Below are positions 22,072 to 34,247 of a stretch of 64,000 nucleotides of DNA, in pieces. Every line of letters starts with the position of its first letter. Position 1 is the stretch's first letter. The DNA comes from Salmonella enterica subsp. arizonae (GTDB lineage: Bacteria; Pseudomonadota; Gammaproteobacteria; Enterobacterales; Enterobacteriaceae), in assembly GCF_008692845.1 (NCBI RefSeq), contig NZ_VXJW01000004.1, forward strand, positions 248,001-312,000. Direction: 5' to 3'. The notes under the pieces were generated by a model. That model made no database searches and was not told where the DNA came from. It worked only from the letters and a program-made list of their open reading frames with translations. Both the position numbers and the translations under genes were made by a program.

Positions 22072-22091
22072 AAGGCGGCAACCGCCGCCTT
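22072..22091 (-). terminator. Hairpin after glmM
   Basis: AAGGCGGC-AACC-GCCGCCTT forms a perfect stem 17 bp past the glmM stop. The minus strand lacks a T-run, so it may act as a 3' stabiliser or a weak terminator. Confidence 0.5.
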
Positions 22092-22108
22092 TTTAGTCAC
22101 TTAAACGA

Positions 22109-23446
22109 TTAAACGGCTTTTACCGCGTCCGCGATACGATGGGCGAATGCCCTAACCTGCGCTTCATCTTCGCCTTCAACCATCACGCGAATCAGCGGCT
22201 CGGTGCCGGATTTACGTAACAGTACCCGCCCACGATTGCCGAGCGTAGCTTCTACGTCCGCCGTTACCGCTTTCACCGCTTCATTTTCCAGCGGATCGCC
22301 GCTACCAGCGGTATAACGCACGTTAACCAGAATCTGCGGGAACATTTTCATACCGCTACACAGATCGTGCAGACTCATATGATTACGCACCATCGCCGCC
22401 AGAACCTGTAGCCCCGCAACGATACCGTCGCCAGTGGTCGTTTTATCCAGCAAAATAACGTGACCGGAGTTTTCCGCGCCGATGCGCCAGCCTTTTTCCT
22501 GCAATTTTTCCAGCACGTAGCGGTCGCCCACTTTCGCCCGGGCAAACGGAATACCAAGCTGCTTGAGCGCCAGCTCCAGACCCATATTGCTCATCAGCGT
22601 ACCCACCGCGCCGCCGCGCAGTTGGCCTTGACGCAGCCCTTCGCGCGCGATGATATACATTATCTGATCGCCATCGACTTTTGCGCCTTCATGGTCAACC
22701 ATGATGACCCGGTCGCCATCGCCGTCAAGCGCGATACCGAGGTCCGCTTTCTCCGCCAGCACGCGCGCCTGCAACGCGCGCACGTCGGTCGCGCCCACCT
22801 CTTCGTTAATGTTGACGCCGTTTGGCTCGCAGCCAATGGCGATAACACTCGCGCCCAGCTCGCGCAGCACATTCGGCGCGATGTGGTAGGTTGCGCCGTT
22901 GGCGCAATCCACGACCACTTTCAGGCCGTTGAGGCTCAGTTCGTTCGGGAAGGTGCCTTTACAAAACTCAATATAGCGTCCGGCGGCGTCGACGATGCGG
23001 CTCGCTTTCCCCAGCTCGGCGGAGTCTACGCAGGTGATCTCTTTTTCCATTTCGGCTTCGATGGCTTCTTCCACATCGTCAGGCAGTTTCGTGCCATCGA
23101 TAGAGAAGAATTTAATCCCGTTATCATAGAACGGGTTATGCGACGCCGAGATAACGATACCCGCCTCCGCGCGGAAAGTCCGCGTCAGATAGGCGACGGC
23201 TGGCGTTGGCATAGGTCCGGTAAACGAGGCCGACAGCCCCGCAGCGGCAAGGCCCGCCTCCAGCGCGGATTCCAGCATATAGCCGGAAATACGCGTATCT
23301 TTACCGATAATAATTTTACGCGAACCATGACGCGCCAGCACTTTTCCGGCGGCCCACCCCAGTTTAAGCACAAAATCAGGTGTAATGGGGGCATCGCCTA
23401 CACGCCCGCGAATCCCATCGGTGCCGAAATATTTACGATTACTCAT
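22109..23446 (-). CDS. glmM: Phosphoglucosamine mutase
   Basis: The enzyme converts glucosamine-6-phosphate to glucosamine-1-phosphate on the path to UDP-GlcNAc. It has 445 residues. The active-site phosphoserine is Ser102 in VISASHNP, the metal loop is DGDGDR, and the sugar-binding EnSGH and the C-terminal phosphate loop [12 protein letters not shown] are present. The start overlaps the folP end by 8 bp, so translation is probably coupled. Confidence 0.97.
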
Positions 23447-24287
23447 AGCGTTTGTTTCCCTTTGCAGACAGAGTGGCTTCTACCACCCGCATCGCCTCTA
23501 CGGTTTCTTTGACGTCATGGACGCGAATGATCTGCGCGCCCTGCATCGCGGCAATTACCGCGCACGCAAGGCTGCCGTTCAGACGGTCTGATGGTCCCAC
23601 GTTAAGTAGCTGACCAATCATCGTTTTACGCGACATGCCCACCAGCAGCGGCAGGTTAAAATGATGAAACTCACCCAATCGCGCCAGTAAGGTATAGTTG
23701 TGAGAGAGATTTTTACCGAAACCGAATCCGGGGTCGAGCAACAATTTCGCTTTTGCGATGCCGGCCTTTTCACAACGTGCTATTTGCTCAATAAAGTAGC
23801 GATTCACCTCGGCAAAGACATCGTCATATTTCGGCGCGTCCTGCATGGTTTTGGGGTTGCCCTGCATATGCATAAGACTGACCGGCAAGCCGGTTTCCGC
23901 CGCGGCTTCCAACGCGCCAGGCTCGGAGAGCGAACGGACATCATTGATAATATGCGCGCCCGCCTTTGCCGCTTCACGGATCACCTCGGGTTTAGAGGTA
24001 TCCACAGAAATCCACACTTCAAAACGTTGCGCTATTGCTTCCAGCACCGGAATGACGCGATCCAGCTCTTCTTCCACGCTCACTTCCGCCGCGCCTGGCC
24101 GCGTTGATTCACCACCCACATCAATAATTGTCGCCCCGGCATTCACCATTAAATTCGCATGTTTCACCGCCTCAATCAGCGTGTTATGCGCGCCGCCGTC
24201 GGAGAAAGAATCCGGCGTTACGTTCAGGATACCCATAACATGCGGATGAGTGAGATCGAGCGTGGCGCCCTGAGCGAAGAGTTTCAT
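23439..24287 (-). CDS. folP: Dihydropteroate synthase
   Basis: The product has 282 residues. It condenses p-aminobenzoate with dihydropterin pyrophosphate and is the sulfonamide target. Both family signatures are visible: [14 protein letters not shown] near residue 18 and [13 protein letters not shown] near 55. The sulfonamide-contact loops look unaltered by eye. The ATG at 24287 is chosen over a TTG two codons upstream. It is followed directly by glmM. Confidence 0.96.
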
Positions 24288-24326
24288 GGTCAAAATCCCT
24301 GTTTTATTTATGGTGAGTTAAAAAAG

Positions 24327-24354
24327 AAAAACCCCGGGGCAAGCCCCAGGGTTT
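24327..24354 (-). terminator. Terminator-like hairpin between ftsH and folP
   Basis: On the minus strand AAACCC-TGGGGC pairs with GCCCC-GGGTTT and runs into TTTTTC. It lies after the ftsH stop and before folP, so it probably reduces but does not abolish readthrough. Confidence 0.75.
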
Positions 24355-24390
24355 CGGTGAGCGCTAAACATAATGTTGTACAACAAACGC

Positions 24391-26325
24391 TTATTTGTCG
24401 CCCAGTTGCTCTGACATCGTGTTGCCCGGGTTCGGCGTGCGTGGTTCATCAACCGGACGCGGCGCCTGAGGCGTACCATTGCTGTCAGAATTATTGGTGC
24501 CGTTTGGATCTTCCCAGCCCGCAGGCGGACGCACTTCACGACGCGCCATCAGGTCATCAATCTGCGGCGCATCAATGGTTTCATATTTCATCAACGCATC
24601 TTTCATGGCGTGCAGAATATCCATATTGTCAGTCAGAATCTGACGGGCTCGATTGTAGTTACGCTCAATCAGCGCTTTCACTTCCTGGTCGATGATACGC
24701 GCAGTTTCATCGGACATATGTTTCGCTTTCGCGACGCTACGGCCGAGGAACACTTCGCCCTCTTCTTCTGCATATAGCAACGGACCGAGTTTTTCCGAGA
24801 AGCCCCACTGGGTCACCATGTTACGCGCCAGGTTAGTCGCGACTTTAATATCGTTCGACGCGCCGGTGGAAACATGCTCAACGCCGTAAATGATCTCTTC
24901 CGCCAGACGGCCGCCGTATAGCGTACTGATCTGGCTTTCCAGTTTCTGACGACTGGCGCTAATCGCATCCCCTTCAGGCAGGAAGAAAGTCACTCCCAGC
25001 GCACGGCCGCGCGGGATAATCGTTACTTTATGCACTGGATCATGTTCCGGCACCAGACGACCGATAATCGCGTGACCCGCTTCGTGGTATGCGGTCGATT
25101 CTTTCTGCGCTTCCGTCATCACCATGGAGCGGCGTTCGGCGCCCATCATGATTTTGTCTTTCGCTTTCTCGAACTCGACCATCGACACTACGCGTTTGTT
25201 GCCGCGTGCGGCAAATAGCGCCGCCTCGTTGACCAGGTTCGCGAGGTCCGCGCCGGAGAAACCTGGCGTACCGCGTGCAATGATCGCCGCATCGATATCC
25301 GTCGCTAACGGTACGCGACGCATATGCACCTTAAGAATCTGCTCACGACCGCGAACATCCGGCAGGCCAACCACCACCTGACGGTCGAAACGGCCAGGAC
25401 GTAGCAACGCAGGGTCAAGGACGTCAGGACGGTTGGTCGCCGCGATAACGATGATACCTTCGTTACCTTCAAAGCCATCCATCTCAACCAGCATCTGGTT
25501 CAACGTCTGCTCACGTTCATCATGACCGCCGCCAAGACCCGCGCCACGCTGGCGGCCTACGGCATCGATTTCATCGATGAAGATAATGCACGGCGCCGCT
25601 TTTTTGGCCTGCTCGAACATGTCACGCACACGAGAGGCGCCGACACCAACGAACATTTCCACAAAGTCAGAACCGGAAATCGTAAAGAATGGCACCTTCG
25701 CTTCGCCAGCAATCGCTTTTGCCAGCAGGGTTTTACCGGTACCTGGAGGACCGACCATCAGGACGCCTTTCGGGATTTTACCGCCCAGCTTCTGGAAGCG
25801 GCTCGGTTCACGCAGGTATTCAACCAGTTCCGCCACTTCTTCTTTCGCTTCGTCACAGCCCGCGACGTCAGCAAACGTGGTTTTGATCTGATCTTCCGTT
25901 AGCATGCGCGCCTTGCTCTTACCGAACGACATGGCGCCTTTGCCACCGCCGCCCTGCATCTGACGCATGAAGAAGATCCAGACGCCGATCAGCAACAGCA
26001 TCGGGAACCAGGAAATGAAGATAGAAGCCAGCAGGCTTGGCTCTTCTGGTGGTTCGCCAACAACCTTGACGTTTTTAGTCAGCAGGTTATCAAGCAGCTT
26101 CGGATCATTAATCGGAATGTAAGTCGTGTAACGGTTACTATCTTTCTTGGTAACGTTGATCTCACGTCCGTTGATACGCGCTTCGCGAACCTGGTCCTGA
26201 TTGACCTCTTGCAGGAAGGTAGAGTAATCCACCTTACGGCCATTAGACTCGCTGGGCCCAAAGCTCTGGAATACTGACATCAGCACAACGGCAATGACCA
26301 GCCAGAGTATTAGGTTTTTCGCCAT
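24391..26325 (-). CDS. ftsH: FtsH, membrane-anchored AAA+ zinc protease
   Basis: The product has 644 residues. Two membrane helices (about 5-24 and 98-120) flank a periplasmic domain. The AAA module has Walker A GPPGTGKT, Walker B IFIDEID and the SRH region [22 protein letters not shown]; the zinc site is HEAGH. It degrades LpxC, sigma-32 and misassembled membrane proteins. Start ATG 26325 (MAKNLILW); a TTG three codons upstream is possible. rlmE lies upstream on the same strand. Confidence 0.97.
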   Translation of the reverse strand: MAKNLILWLVIAVVLMSVFQSFGPSESNGRKVDYSTFLQEVNQDQVREARINGREINVTKKDSNRYTTYIPINDPKLLDNLLTKNVKVVGEPPEEPSLLASIFISWFPMLLLIGVWIFFMRQMQGGGGKGAMSFGKSKARMLTEDQIKTTFADVAGCDEAKEEVAELVEYLREPSRFQKLGGKIPKGVLMVGPPGTGKTLLAKAIAGEAKVPFFTISGSDFVEMFVGVGASRVRDMFEQAKKAAPCIIFIDEIDAVGRQRGAGLGGGHDEREQTLNQMLVEMDGFEGNEGIIVIAATNRPDVLDPALLRPGRFDRQVVVGLPDVRGREQILKVHMRRVPLATDIDAAIIARGTPGFSGADLANLVNEAALFAARGNKRVVSMVEFEKAKDKIMMGAERRSMVMTEAQKESTAYHEAGHAIIGRLVPEHDPVHKVTIIPRGRALGVTFFLPEGDAISASRQKLESQISTLYGGRLAEEIIYGVEHVSTGASNDIKVATNLARNMVTQWGFSEKLGPLLYAEEEGEVFLGRSVAKAKHMSDETARIIDQEVKALIERNYNRARQILTDNMDILHAMKDALMKYETIDAPQIDDLMARREVRPPAGWEDPNGTNNSDSNGTPQAPRPVDEPRTPNPGNTMSEQLGDK

Positions 26326-26428
26326 GTCACTCAAGGGATTAACCTCTTATTACAACTGTGTTAAAAACAGCGTCAGGATACTCTATATCCAGTTTCTTTC
26401 AAACGTTACGTCTGAAATCTGCCGGTTA

Positions 26429-27055
26429 TCACTTTCGCCCGGTCGCTACAATATACACTTCACGCGAACGCGCACGCGAAGAGTCCGGCTTACGAACTTT
26501 AACTTTCGTAAACAGGGAGCGAATTTCCCTTAGATACTCATCGAAACCTTCGCCCTGGAACACCTTCACTACAAAACTTCCGCCTGGCGCCAGCACATCG
26601 CGGCACATCTCTAACGCCAGTTCCACCAGATACATGGCGCGGGGGATATCCACCGCCGGTGTTCCGCTCATGTTTGGTGCCATATCCGACATGACAACTT
26701 GTACTTTACTGTCACCCACGCGTTCCAGTAACGCTTTCATGACAAGTTCATCACGAAAATCGCCCTGAAGAAAGTCCACACCAACGATAGGATCCATAGG
26801 TAAAAGATCACAAGCGATGATGCGGCCTCTGCCGCCAATCTGCGTGACCACATATTGTGACCAGCCTCCTGGCGCAGCGCCGAGATCGACTACCGTCATT
26901 CCCGGCTTAAAAAGTTTGTCACTTTGCTGTATTTCATCAAGTTTAAACCAGGCACGAGAGCGTAGCCCCTTTTTCTGCGCCTGTTGAACATATTTATCGC
27001 TAAAGTGTTCCTGAAGCCAGCGGCTTGAACTGGCAGAACGCTTTTTACCTGTCAT
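26429..27055 (-). CDS. rlmE: 23S rRNA 2'-O-ribose U2552 methyltransferase
   Basis: The product has 208 residues, formerly FtsJ/RrmJ. The SAM loop [13 protein letters not shown] is visible, and the K-D-K-E catalytic set begins with Lys38 (WFKLDEI), then Asp in [10 protein letters not shown] and Lys in VVKVFQGEG. It methylates U2552 in the 50S A-site loop late in assembly. It is divergent from yhbY and forms an operon with ftsH. Confidence 0.96.
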   Translation of the reverse strand: MTGKKRSASSSRWLQEHFSDKYVQQAQKKGLRSRAWFKLDEIQQSDKLFKPGMTVVDLGAAPGGWSQYVVTQIGGRGRIIACDLLPMDPIVGVDFLQGDFRDELVMKALLERVGDSKVQVVMSDMAPNMSGTPAVDIPRAMYLVELALEMCRDVLAPGGSFVVKVFQGEGFDEYLREIRSLFTKVKVRKPDSSRARSREVYIVATGRK

Positions 27056-27181
27056 TTAACTTTCCCGTCGGGGCAGTTCATCGTAGCCAATGGCGTAAAT
27101 TTCTACACGCCTATTTGGCGATATAAGGGAGATGGCGGTAGAATGACCCGTTTTCAATCCCAACGTAAGCAAAAATATACG

Positions 27182-27475
27182 ATGAATCTGAGTACTAAAC
27201 AAAAACAGCACCTAAAAGGTCTGGCACATCCGCTCAAGCCTGTTGTTATGCTTGGCAATAATGGTTTGACCGAAGGGGTACTGGCCGAGATTGAACAAGC
27301 GTTAGAGCACCATGAACTTATCAAGGTGAAAATCGCCTCGGAAGATCGCGAAACAAAAACCTTGATCGTGGACGCTATCGTGCGCGAAACCGGCGCCTGT
27401 AACGTACAGGTCATCGGTAAAACGCTGGTGCTGTATCGCCCAACTAAAGAGCGTAAAATCTCGCTGCCGCGTTAA
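27182..27475 (+). CDS. yhbY: YhbY, CRM-domain pre-50S-binding protein
   Basis: The product has 97 residues, one complete CRM (chloroplast RNA splicing and ribosome maturation) domain: LKGLAHPLKPVVMLGNNGLTEGVLAEIEQALEHHELIKVKI includes the GNNG loop. In E. coli it associates with pre-50S particles. The ATG at 27182 is chosen over an in-frame upstream start (27143) that adds a basic, unconserved 13 residues. Confidence 0.93.
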   Translation: MNLSTKQKQHLKGLAHPLKPVVMLGNNGLTEGVLAEIEQALEHHELIKVKIASEDRETKTLIVDAIVRETGACNVQVIGKTLVLYRPTKERKISLPR

Positions 27476-27564
27476 GGATATCCTAAAGTCGAACACAAAA
27501 TCTGTGTAAAACGAGGGGTTTTCCACGAGCAGGAGAGCAAAATGCCACGCTCTCTCCGTTGATA

Positions 27565-27587
27565 AAAGGCCGCTATGCGGCCTTTTT
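27565..27587. terminator. Terminator between yhbY and greA
   Basis: AAAGGCCGC-TAT-GCGGCC followed by TTTTT on the plus strand ends yhbY; the minus strand has four T residues and may also end greA. Confidence 0.88.
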
Positions 27588-27630
27588 CCTTTCTTTACAA
27601 TACACCAACAATTTGCATATTGGGTAATGC

Positions 27631-28107
27631 TTAAAGGTATTCTACTTTAAGCACTTCGTATTCCACATCGCCGCCAGGCGTTTTGATCACCACGACGTCA
27701 TCCTGTTCTTTGCCGATCAGGCCGCGAGCGATTGGCGAGTTTACCGAAATGAGGTTTTGCTTAAAATCCGCCTCGTCATCGCCAACAATACGGTAAGTCT
27801 GCTCTTCATCGGTGTCCAGGTTTAGCACCGTGACGGTTGCGCCGAAAATCACGCGGCCATTGTTCGCCATTTTGGTGACATCAATCACCTGCGCATTCGA
27901 CAGCTTTGCTTCGATATCTTTAATGCGTCCTTCGCAGAACCCCTGCTGTTCGCGTGCAGCATGATACTCCGCGTTTTCTTTTAGATCGCCATGTTCGCGC
28001 GCTTCGGCGATAGCGGCGATAATTTCAGGACGGCGCACAGATTTCAGAAAATCCAGCTCTTCGCGCAGTTTTTCGGCACCGCGTAAGGTCATCGGAATAG
28101 CTTGCAT
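27631..28107 (-). CDS. greA: Transcript cleavage factor GreA
   Basis: The product has 158 residues. An N-terminal antiparallel coiled coil carries the acidic tip [11 protein letters not shown] (Asp41 and Glu44) that reaches into the polymerase secondary channel and triggers cleavage of backtracked RNA. A C-terminal FKBP-like domain follows ([25 protein letters not shown]). In E. coli the leader yields the GraL RNAs; the leader here is GC-rich but I did not resolve a terminator. Confidence 0.97.
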   Translation of the reverse strand: MQAIPMTLRGAEKLREELDFLKSVRRPEIIAAIAEAREHGDLKENAEYHAAREQQGFCEGRIKDIEAKLSNAQVIDVTKMANNGRVIFGATVTVLNLDTDEEQTYRIVGDDEADFKQNLISVNSPIARGLIGKEQDDVVVIKTPGGDVEYEVLKVEYL

Positions 28108-28353
28108 TTGTTATACCTCTTGAATATTCCTGTAGGGGGCAATGAACTCTACCCCGGCTGCTGAGCCAGCCCCGGCATAGCCATACCAGGGTCAGAAGCA
28201 AAAAAATACCAACCCAAGCGCGCAGTCCCAGGTCAGCTACAATTTCCTCTTTGATAATCATTTTACCCTGGAGTTCCCTATGGGTCATCGTTTACTTTTT
28301 AGGGTATTGCGCCGTAGTATGACGGCTTGTTTCCAGGGTGTTAGCGCGAGATT

Positions 28354-29787
28354 ATGCGATTTTCCAGATTTATCATCGGATTGACCACCAGTATAGCGTT
28401 CAGCGTTCAGGCCGCGAATATTGACGAATACATCAAACAGCTTCCGGCCGGCGCCAACCTCGCGCTGATGGTGCAAAAGGTTGGCGCGCCCGCGCCTGTT
28501 ATTGATTACCATGGTCAGCAGATGGCGCTTCCCGCCAGCACCCAAAAAGTGATTACTGCGCTGGCGGCGCTGATTCAACTCGGCCCGGATTTCCGCTTTA
28601 CGACCACGCTGGAGACTAAAGGCAGCGTCGATAACGGAATCTTAAAAGGTGATTTAATTGCACGATTTGGCGGCGATCCAACGCTAAAACGTCAGGATAT
28701 TCGCAATATGGTCGCAACGCTGAAAAAGTCCGGCGTCACGCAAATCGCCGGCAATGTGCTTATCGACACGTCGATTTTCGCCAGCCACGATAAAGCGCCA
28801 GGCTGGCCCTGGAACGACCTGACGCAGTGTTTCAGCGCGCCTCCTGCTGCCGCCATCGTTGACCGCAACTGTTTTTCTGTGTCGCTTTATAGCGCGCAAA
28901 AACCGAACGATTTAGCCTTTATTCGCGTGGCCTCTTATTATCCGGTAACGATGTTCAGCCAGGTGCGAACGCTGCCGCGTGGTTCAGCAGAAGCGCAATA
29001 CTGCGAGTTGGATGTCGTACCCGGGGATCTGAACCGTTATACGCTTACTGGCTGTTTACCGCAGCGCGCCGACCCGCTGCCGCTGGCCTTCGCCATTCAG
29101 GACGGTGCCAGCTATGCGGGCGCGATCTTAAAGCAGGAGCTAAAAGAGGTCGGGATTACTTACCGCGGCACGCTGCTGCGCCAGACGCAGGTCAACGAGC
29201 CCGGAACGCTCGTCGCCAGTAAACAGTCGGCGCCACTGCACGATCTGCTTAAAATTATGCTGAAAAAGTCAGACAACATGATCGCCGATACAGTTTTTCG
29301 GATGATTGGTCACGTCAGGTTTAACGTTCCTGGCACCTGGCGGGCAGGATCGGATGCCGTTCGCCAGATTCTGCGCCAACAGGCGGGGATCGACATCGGC
29401 AATACCATTATCGCCGACGGTTCCGGCCTTTCTCGCCATAACCTGATTGCCCCCGCCACGATGATGCAGGTGCTGCAATATATCGCCCAACACGATAACG
29501 AGCTAAACTTTATCTCTATGCTGCCGCTGGCGGGCTATGATGGTTCATTGCAATATCGCGCGGGTCTGCATCAGGCAGGTGTAGACGGCAAAGTATCGGC
29601 CAAAACGGGCTCGCTACAAGGGGTGTATAACCTGGCGGGCTTTATTACCACCGCCAGCGGGCAGCGAATGGCATTTGTACAGTATCTGTCCGGCTATGCG
29701 GTTCCACCAGCCGATCAGCGTAATCGCCGCATCCCGTTGGTGCGCTTTGAAAGCCGTCTGTACAAAGATATTTATCAGAACAACTGA
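28354..29787 (+). CDS. dacB: DacB, penicillin-binding protein 4 (D-Ala-D-Ala carboxypeptidase/endopeptidase)
   Basis: The product has 477 residues with a signal peptide cleaved near residue 20 (SVQA). The serine-peptidase S13 motifs are intact: SxxK as Ser62-Thr-Gln-Lys65, SxN as KKSDNM, and KTG in SAKTGSLQG. It trims and cuts peptidoglycan crosslinks in the periplasm. It is divergent from greA and convergent with obgE across two REP elements. Confidence 0.96.
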   Translation: MRFSRFIIGLTTSIAFSVQAANIDEYIKQLPAGANLALMVQKVGAPAPVIDYHGQQMALPASTQKVITALAALIQLGPDFRFTTTLETKGSVDNGILKGDLIARFGGDPTLKRQDIRNMVATLKKSGVTQIAGNVLIDTSIFASHDKAPGWPWNDLTQCFSAPPAAAIVDRNCFSVSLYSAQKPNDLAFIRVASYYPVTMFSQVRTLPRGSAEAQYCELDVVPGDLNRYTLTGCLPQRADPLPLAFAIQDGASYAGAILKQELKEVGITYRGTLLRQTQVNEPGTLVASKQSAPLHDLLKIMLKKSDNMIADTVFRMIGHVRFNVPGTWRAGSDAVRQILRQQAGIDIGNTIIADGSGLSRHNLIAPATMMQVLQYIAQHDNELNFISMLPLAGYDGSLQYRAGLHQAGVDGKVSAKTGSLQGVYNLAGFITTASGQRMAFVQYLSGYAVPPADQRNRRIPLVRFESRLYKDIYQNN

Positions 29788-29797
29788 GTGTATTCTT

Positions 29798-29834
29798 GCC
29801 GGATGGCGACGCGAAGGCGTCTTATCCGGCCTAC
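29798..29834. repeat. REP element after dacB
   Basis: GCCGGATGGCGACGCG facing CGTCTTATCCGGCCTAC, a single compact REP hairpin. Confidence 0.85.
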
Positions 29835-29849
29835 ACGGAACCTAACAAA

Positions 29850-29872
29850 ACGGGCCGCAAATGCGGCCCGTT
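29850..29872 (-). terminator. obgE terminator
   Basis: ACGGGCCGCA-AA-TGCGGCCCGT; on the minus strand the stem is followed by TTTTG. Lies between two REP units in the dacB/obgE convergent gap. Confidence 0.78.
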
Positions 29873-29879
29873 GCATATT

Positions 29880-29913
29880 GTAGGCGGGATAAGCGCTAGC
29901 GCCATCCGGCTAC
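29880..29913. repeat. REP element after obgE
   Basis: GTAGGCGGGATAAGCGC facing GCGCCATCCGGCTAC, directly before the obgE stop. Confidence 0.82.
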
Positions 29914-29917
29914 GAGA

Positions 29918-31108
<1,191 letters not shown>

Positions 31109-32074
31109 TCATTCGCCTGAGCGGGGTTGCGAAACCACCGTTTCATGCTTGCGTAAACCGCCCCAAATACGATGACCAATGGCGGAATACATCGCGCCCG
31201 CAACCACGACAAACGCACCGAGATAACCTAAAAGGTTTAACATCGGTCTGGCGAAGAAATCGGGCCAGGCCATAGATAAAAGATCTGAAAACAGCAGGGT
31301 AAATAGCGGTGTCAGCGTGATTATCGCGCTCACCTGCGCCGCCTGCCAACGCGCCATCGCTTCCGCCAGGGCGCCATATCCTACCAGCGTATTCAGCCCG
31401 CAGAAAATCAAACAGACGAGCTGCCAGTCGCTCAGTTGCGCTATCACCATCGGTTTTGCCAGCGGCAAGAGCGCTATCGTACATAAAGTGTACAGTAAAA
31501 ACAGGATTTGCTGCGAGGCCAGACGTCGCAATAATACTTTTTGCGCCACGCCATAGCTTACCCACACCATCGCCGCGCCTACGCCAAAAATAACGCCCCA
31601 GGTGTAGTCGGTCAGCCGGGTAAAAATCTCGATCAGACTGGTGTTAAAAAACATCACCAGCCCGCTCAATAACATCAGCGCGCCAATCACCTGCGTACCA
31701 CGCATCTTTTCTTTCAGAATAAAGACGCTGGCGACCATCATGCCAACCGGCGATAGCTGGCCGATAACCTGCGACGCCGTTGGGCTTAAATATTGCAAGG
31801 AAGAACTGAACAAAATGAAATTACCGAACAGTCCGCAGGTCGCTATCGCCAGTAATACCAGCCAGCGCGGCTTACGAAAAATACGCAGCGGCGGCAGCTT
31901 TCTTTTTACTGCCAATATCGCCCCGAGGCCAATACTGGCCATTAAGAAGCGGTAGAAGACAATGGTTGGAGGCTCCATTACCTCCAGCACTTGCTTCATT
32001 GCTATTGGCAACGCTCCCCAGCACATCGCGGTAGTGAGCGCTAAAAGAATACCAATGCCTGCCTGCTGCTTCAT
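31109..32074 (-). CDS. yhbE: YhbE, EamA/DMT-family transporter
   Basis: The product has 321 residues, ten predicted membrane helices in two EamA repeats (about 5-140 and 150-285). The first opens IGILLALTTAMCWGALPIAMKQVL, with the conserved Pro/Trp pattern. The substrate is unknown; DMT proteins usually export or take up metabolites. I start at ATG 32074 (MKQQAGIGIL); a 13-residue upstream extension is unlikely. Confidence 0.9.
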   Translation of the reverse strand: MKQQAGIGILLALTTAMCWGALPIAMKQVLEVMEPPTIVFYRFLMASIGLGAILAVKRKLPPLRIFRKPRWLVLLAIATCGLFGNFILFSSSLQYLSPTASQVIGQLSPVGMMVASVFILKEKMRGTQVIGALMLLSGLVMFFNTSLIEIFTRLTDYTWGVIFGVGAAMVWVSYGVAQKVLLRRLASQQILFLLYTLCTIALLPLAKPMVIAQLSDWQLVCLIFCGLNTLVGYGALAEAMARWQAAQVSAIITLTPLFTLLFSDLLSMAWPDFFARPMLNLLGYLGAFVVVAGAMYSAIGHRIWGGLRKHETVVSQPRSGE

Positions 32075-32149
32075 TCCGTATTTCCTGCAAAGACCCATTA
32101 GCGGCATTCGCACAGCCGCACGGGTATATTTTGGTCGGCCATCGAATGT

Positions 32150-32178
32150 AAAAAGCCCCGCAACAGGTGCGGGGCTTT
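32150..32178 (-). terminator. Terminator after rpmA
   Basis: On the minus strand AAAGCCCCGCA-CCTGT-TGCGGGGCTTTTT; it separates ribosomal rplU-rpmA from yhbE-obgE and probably works partially. Confidence 0.88.
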
Positions 32179-32203
32179 CATCCGTTACCGGACCACGAAG
32201 AAC

Positions 32204-32461
<258 letters not shown>

Positions 32462-32480
32462 TTAATCTGCTCCCCTAATC

Positions 32481-32828
<348 letters not shown>

Positions 32829-32864
32829 TCAGAGCGCGCTATAAATATTCACAATAGGGCGCGA

Positions 32865-32893
32865 ATATTACGCAAATTGCACGGCTTTGACAA
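32865..32893 (-). promoter_or_regulatory. rplU promoter with GC-rich discriminator
   Basis: On the minus strand TTGTCA and TAATAT are 17 bp apart, followed by TCGCGCCC before the expected start. Such GC-rich discriminators go with ppGpp/DksA control of ribosomal genes. Confidence 0.82.
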
Positions 32894-32942
32894 GTGCTAC
32901 CATCAATACATGAAGAAAAAAAACACAACGCATACGGTAACG

Positions 32943-32970
32943 TTTATCTGCGGCGTTTTTTCAGTACAAT
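32943..32970 (+). promoter_or_regulatory. Candidate ispB promoter
   Basis: TTTATC and TACAAT are 16 bp apart, about 80 bp before the ispB ATG, divergent from the rplU promoter. Confidence 0.4.
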
Positions 32971-33050
32971 CAGGGTATATTTCTAACCATAAACCCTACG
33001 TTACCTCATTCAGACATGGGATAATCGGGGCGATAAGCCCGGCTTTTGCG

Positions 33051-34022
33051 ATGAATTTAGAAAAAATCAACGAGTTAACCGCGCAAGATATGGCGGGTGT
33101 CAATGCGACAATCCTTGAACAGCTTAATTCCGACGTTCAACTGATTAATCAGCTAGGGTATTACATCATTAGCGGCGGCGGAAAACGCATTCGTCCAATG
33201 ATTGCCGTTCTTGCTGCGCGCGCGGTAGGTTATCAGGGCAATGCGCACGTGACTATCGCCGCTCTGATCGAGTTTATCCACACGGCGACGCTGCTTCACG
33301 ACGATGTAGTGGATGAATCCGATATGCGTCGCGGCAAGGCGACAGCAAATGCCGCCTTCGGTAACGCCGCCAGCGTGCTGGTCGGCGACTTTATCTATAC
33401 CCGCGCCTTCCAGATGATGACCAGCCTCGGCTCGTTAAAAGTGCTGGAAGTGATGTCGGAAGCGGTCAACGTAATTGCAGAAGGCGAAGTGCTGCAATTA
33501 ATGAACGTGAATGACCCGGACATTACCGAAGAAAACTACATGCGGGTGATTTACAGTAAAACCGCGCGCCTGTTCGAGGCCGCCGCCCAGTGCTCCGGTA
33601 TCCTGGCCGGTTGTACGCCTGAGCAAGAAAAAGGGTTGCAGGACTATGGCCGCTACCTCGGTACGGCTTTCCAGCTCATTGACGATCTGCTGGATTACAG
33701 TGCCGACGGCAAGCATCTCGGTAAAAATGTGGGCGATGACCTCAATGAGGGCAAACCTACATTACCGCTGCTTCATGCCATGCGCCACGGTACGCCAGAA
33801 CAGTCAACGATGATCCGGACCGCTATTGAACAAGGTAACGGCCGTCATCTTCTGGATCCGGTTCTGGAAGCGATGACTACCTGCGGCTCGCTGGAATGGA
33901 CACGTCAACGAGCGGAAGAAGAAGCCGACAAAGCGATATCCGCGTTGCAGATATTGCCGGATACCCCCTGGCGTGAAGCGCTAATCGGTCTCGCACACAT
34001 CGCGGTGCAGCGCGATCGTTAA
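33051..34022 (+). CDS. ispB: Octaprenyl diphosphate synthase
   Basis: The product has 323 residues and makes the C40 side chain of ubiquinone and menaquinone from FPP and IPP. Both aspartate-rich motifs are visible: DDVVDESDMRRG (first) and DDLLDY (second), with GGGKRIRP for IPP binding near the N-terminus. I start at ATG 33051 (MNLEKINEL); the longer open frame upstream crosses rplU antisense and is an artefact. A tight hairpin follows the stop. Confidence 0.96.
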   Translation: MNLEKINELTAQDMAGVNATILEQLNSDVQLINQLGYYIISGGGKRIRPMIAVLAARAVGYQGNAHVTIAALIEFIHTATLLHDDVVDESDMRRGKATANAAFGNAASVLVGDFIYTRAFQMMTSLGSLKVLEVMSEAVNVIAEGEVLQLMNVNDPDITEENYMRVIYSKTARLFEAAAQCSGILAGCTPEQEKGLQDYGRYLGTAFQLIDDLLDYSADGKHLGKNVGDDLNEGKPTLPLLHAMRHGTPEQSTMIRTAIEQGNGRHLLDPVLEAMTTCGSLEWTRQRAEEEADKAISALQILPDTPWREALIGLAHIAVQRDR

Positions 34023-34033
34023 TGCCGTTCTCT

Positions 34034-34057
34034 TATCCCGCGCGAAAGCGCGGGATA
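34034..34057 (+). terminator. Hairpin after ispB
   Basis: TATCCCGCGC-GAAA-GCGCGGGATA is a perfect ten-pair stem with a GAAA tetraloop, 11 bp past the ispB stop. There is no T-run, so it may stabilise the 3' end more than terminate. Confidence 0.5.
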
Positions 34058-34247
34058 CTCCATTAAGCTCCAATAAACTCCAGACACTCTTTTAGCTGTC
34101 TTTTTATAGATGGGTTTCCCTGGCATATTCTGAATATACCTATCGCTTACATGAACTTTTTAGAACATTCTTTCACGAAGAGTTATAGTATCGAACGTCG
34201 TCGGGTTGTTAAAACCGTAAGTGATTAACCTAAGGAGTGATGGATGT

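Noticed and set aside
22460-23512. A 350-residue frame opposite glmM
   Set aside because: Antisense shadow with no recognisable motif.
28108-28353. GraL sRNA in the greA leader
   Set aside because: The leader is GC-rich and can fold, but I found no clear terminator with a T-run, so no RNA feature was called.
29798-29913. Possible CRISPR-like repeat near obgE and at other gaps
   Set aside because: The repeats are inverted REP units with variable spacing and no unique spacers or cas genes.
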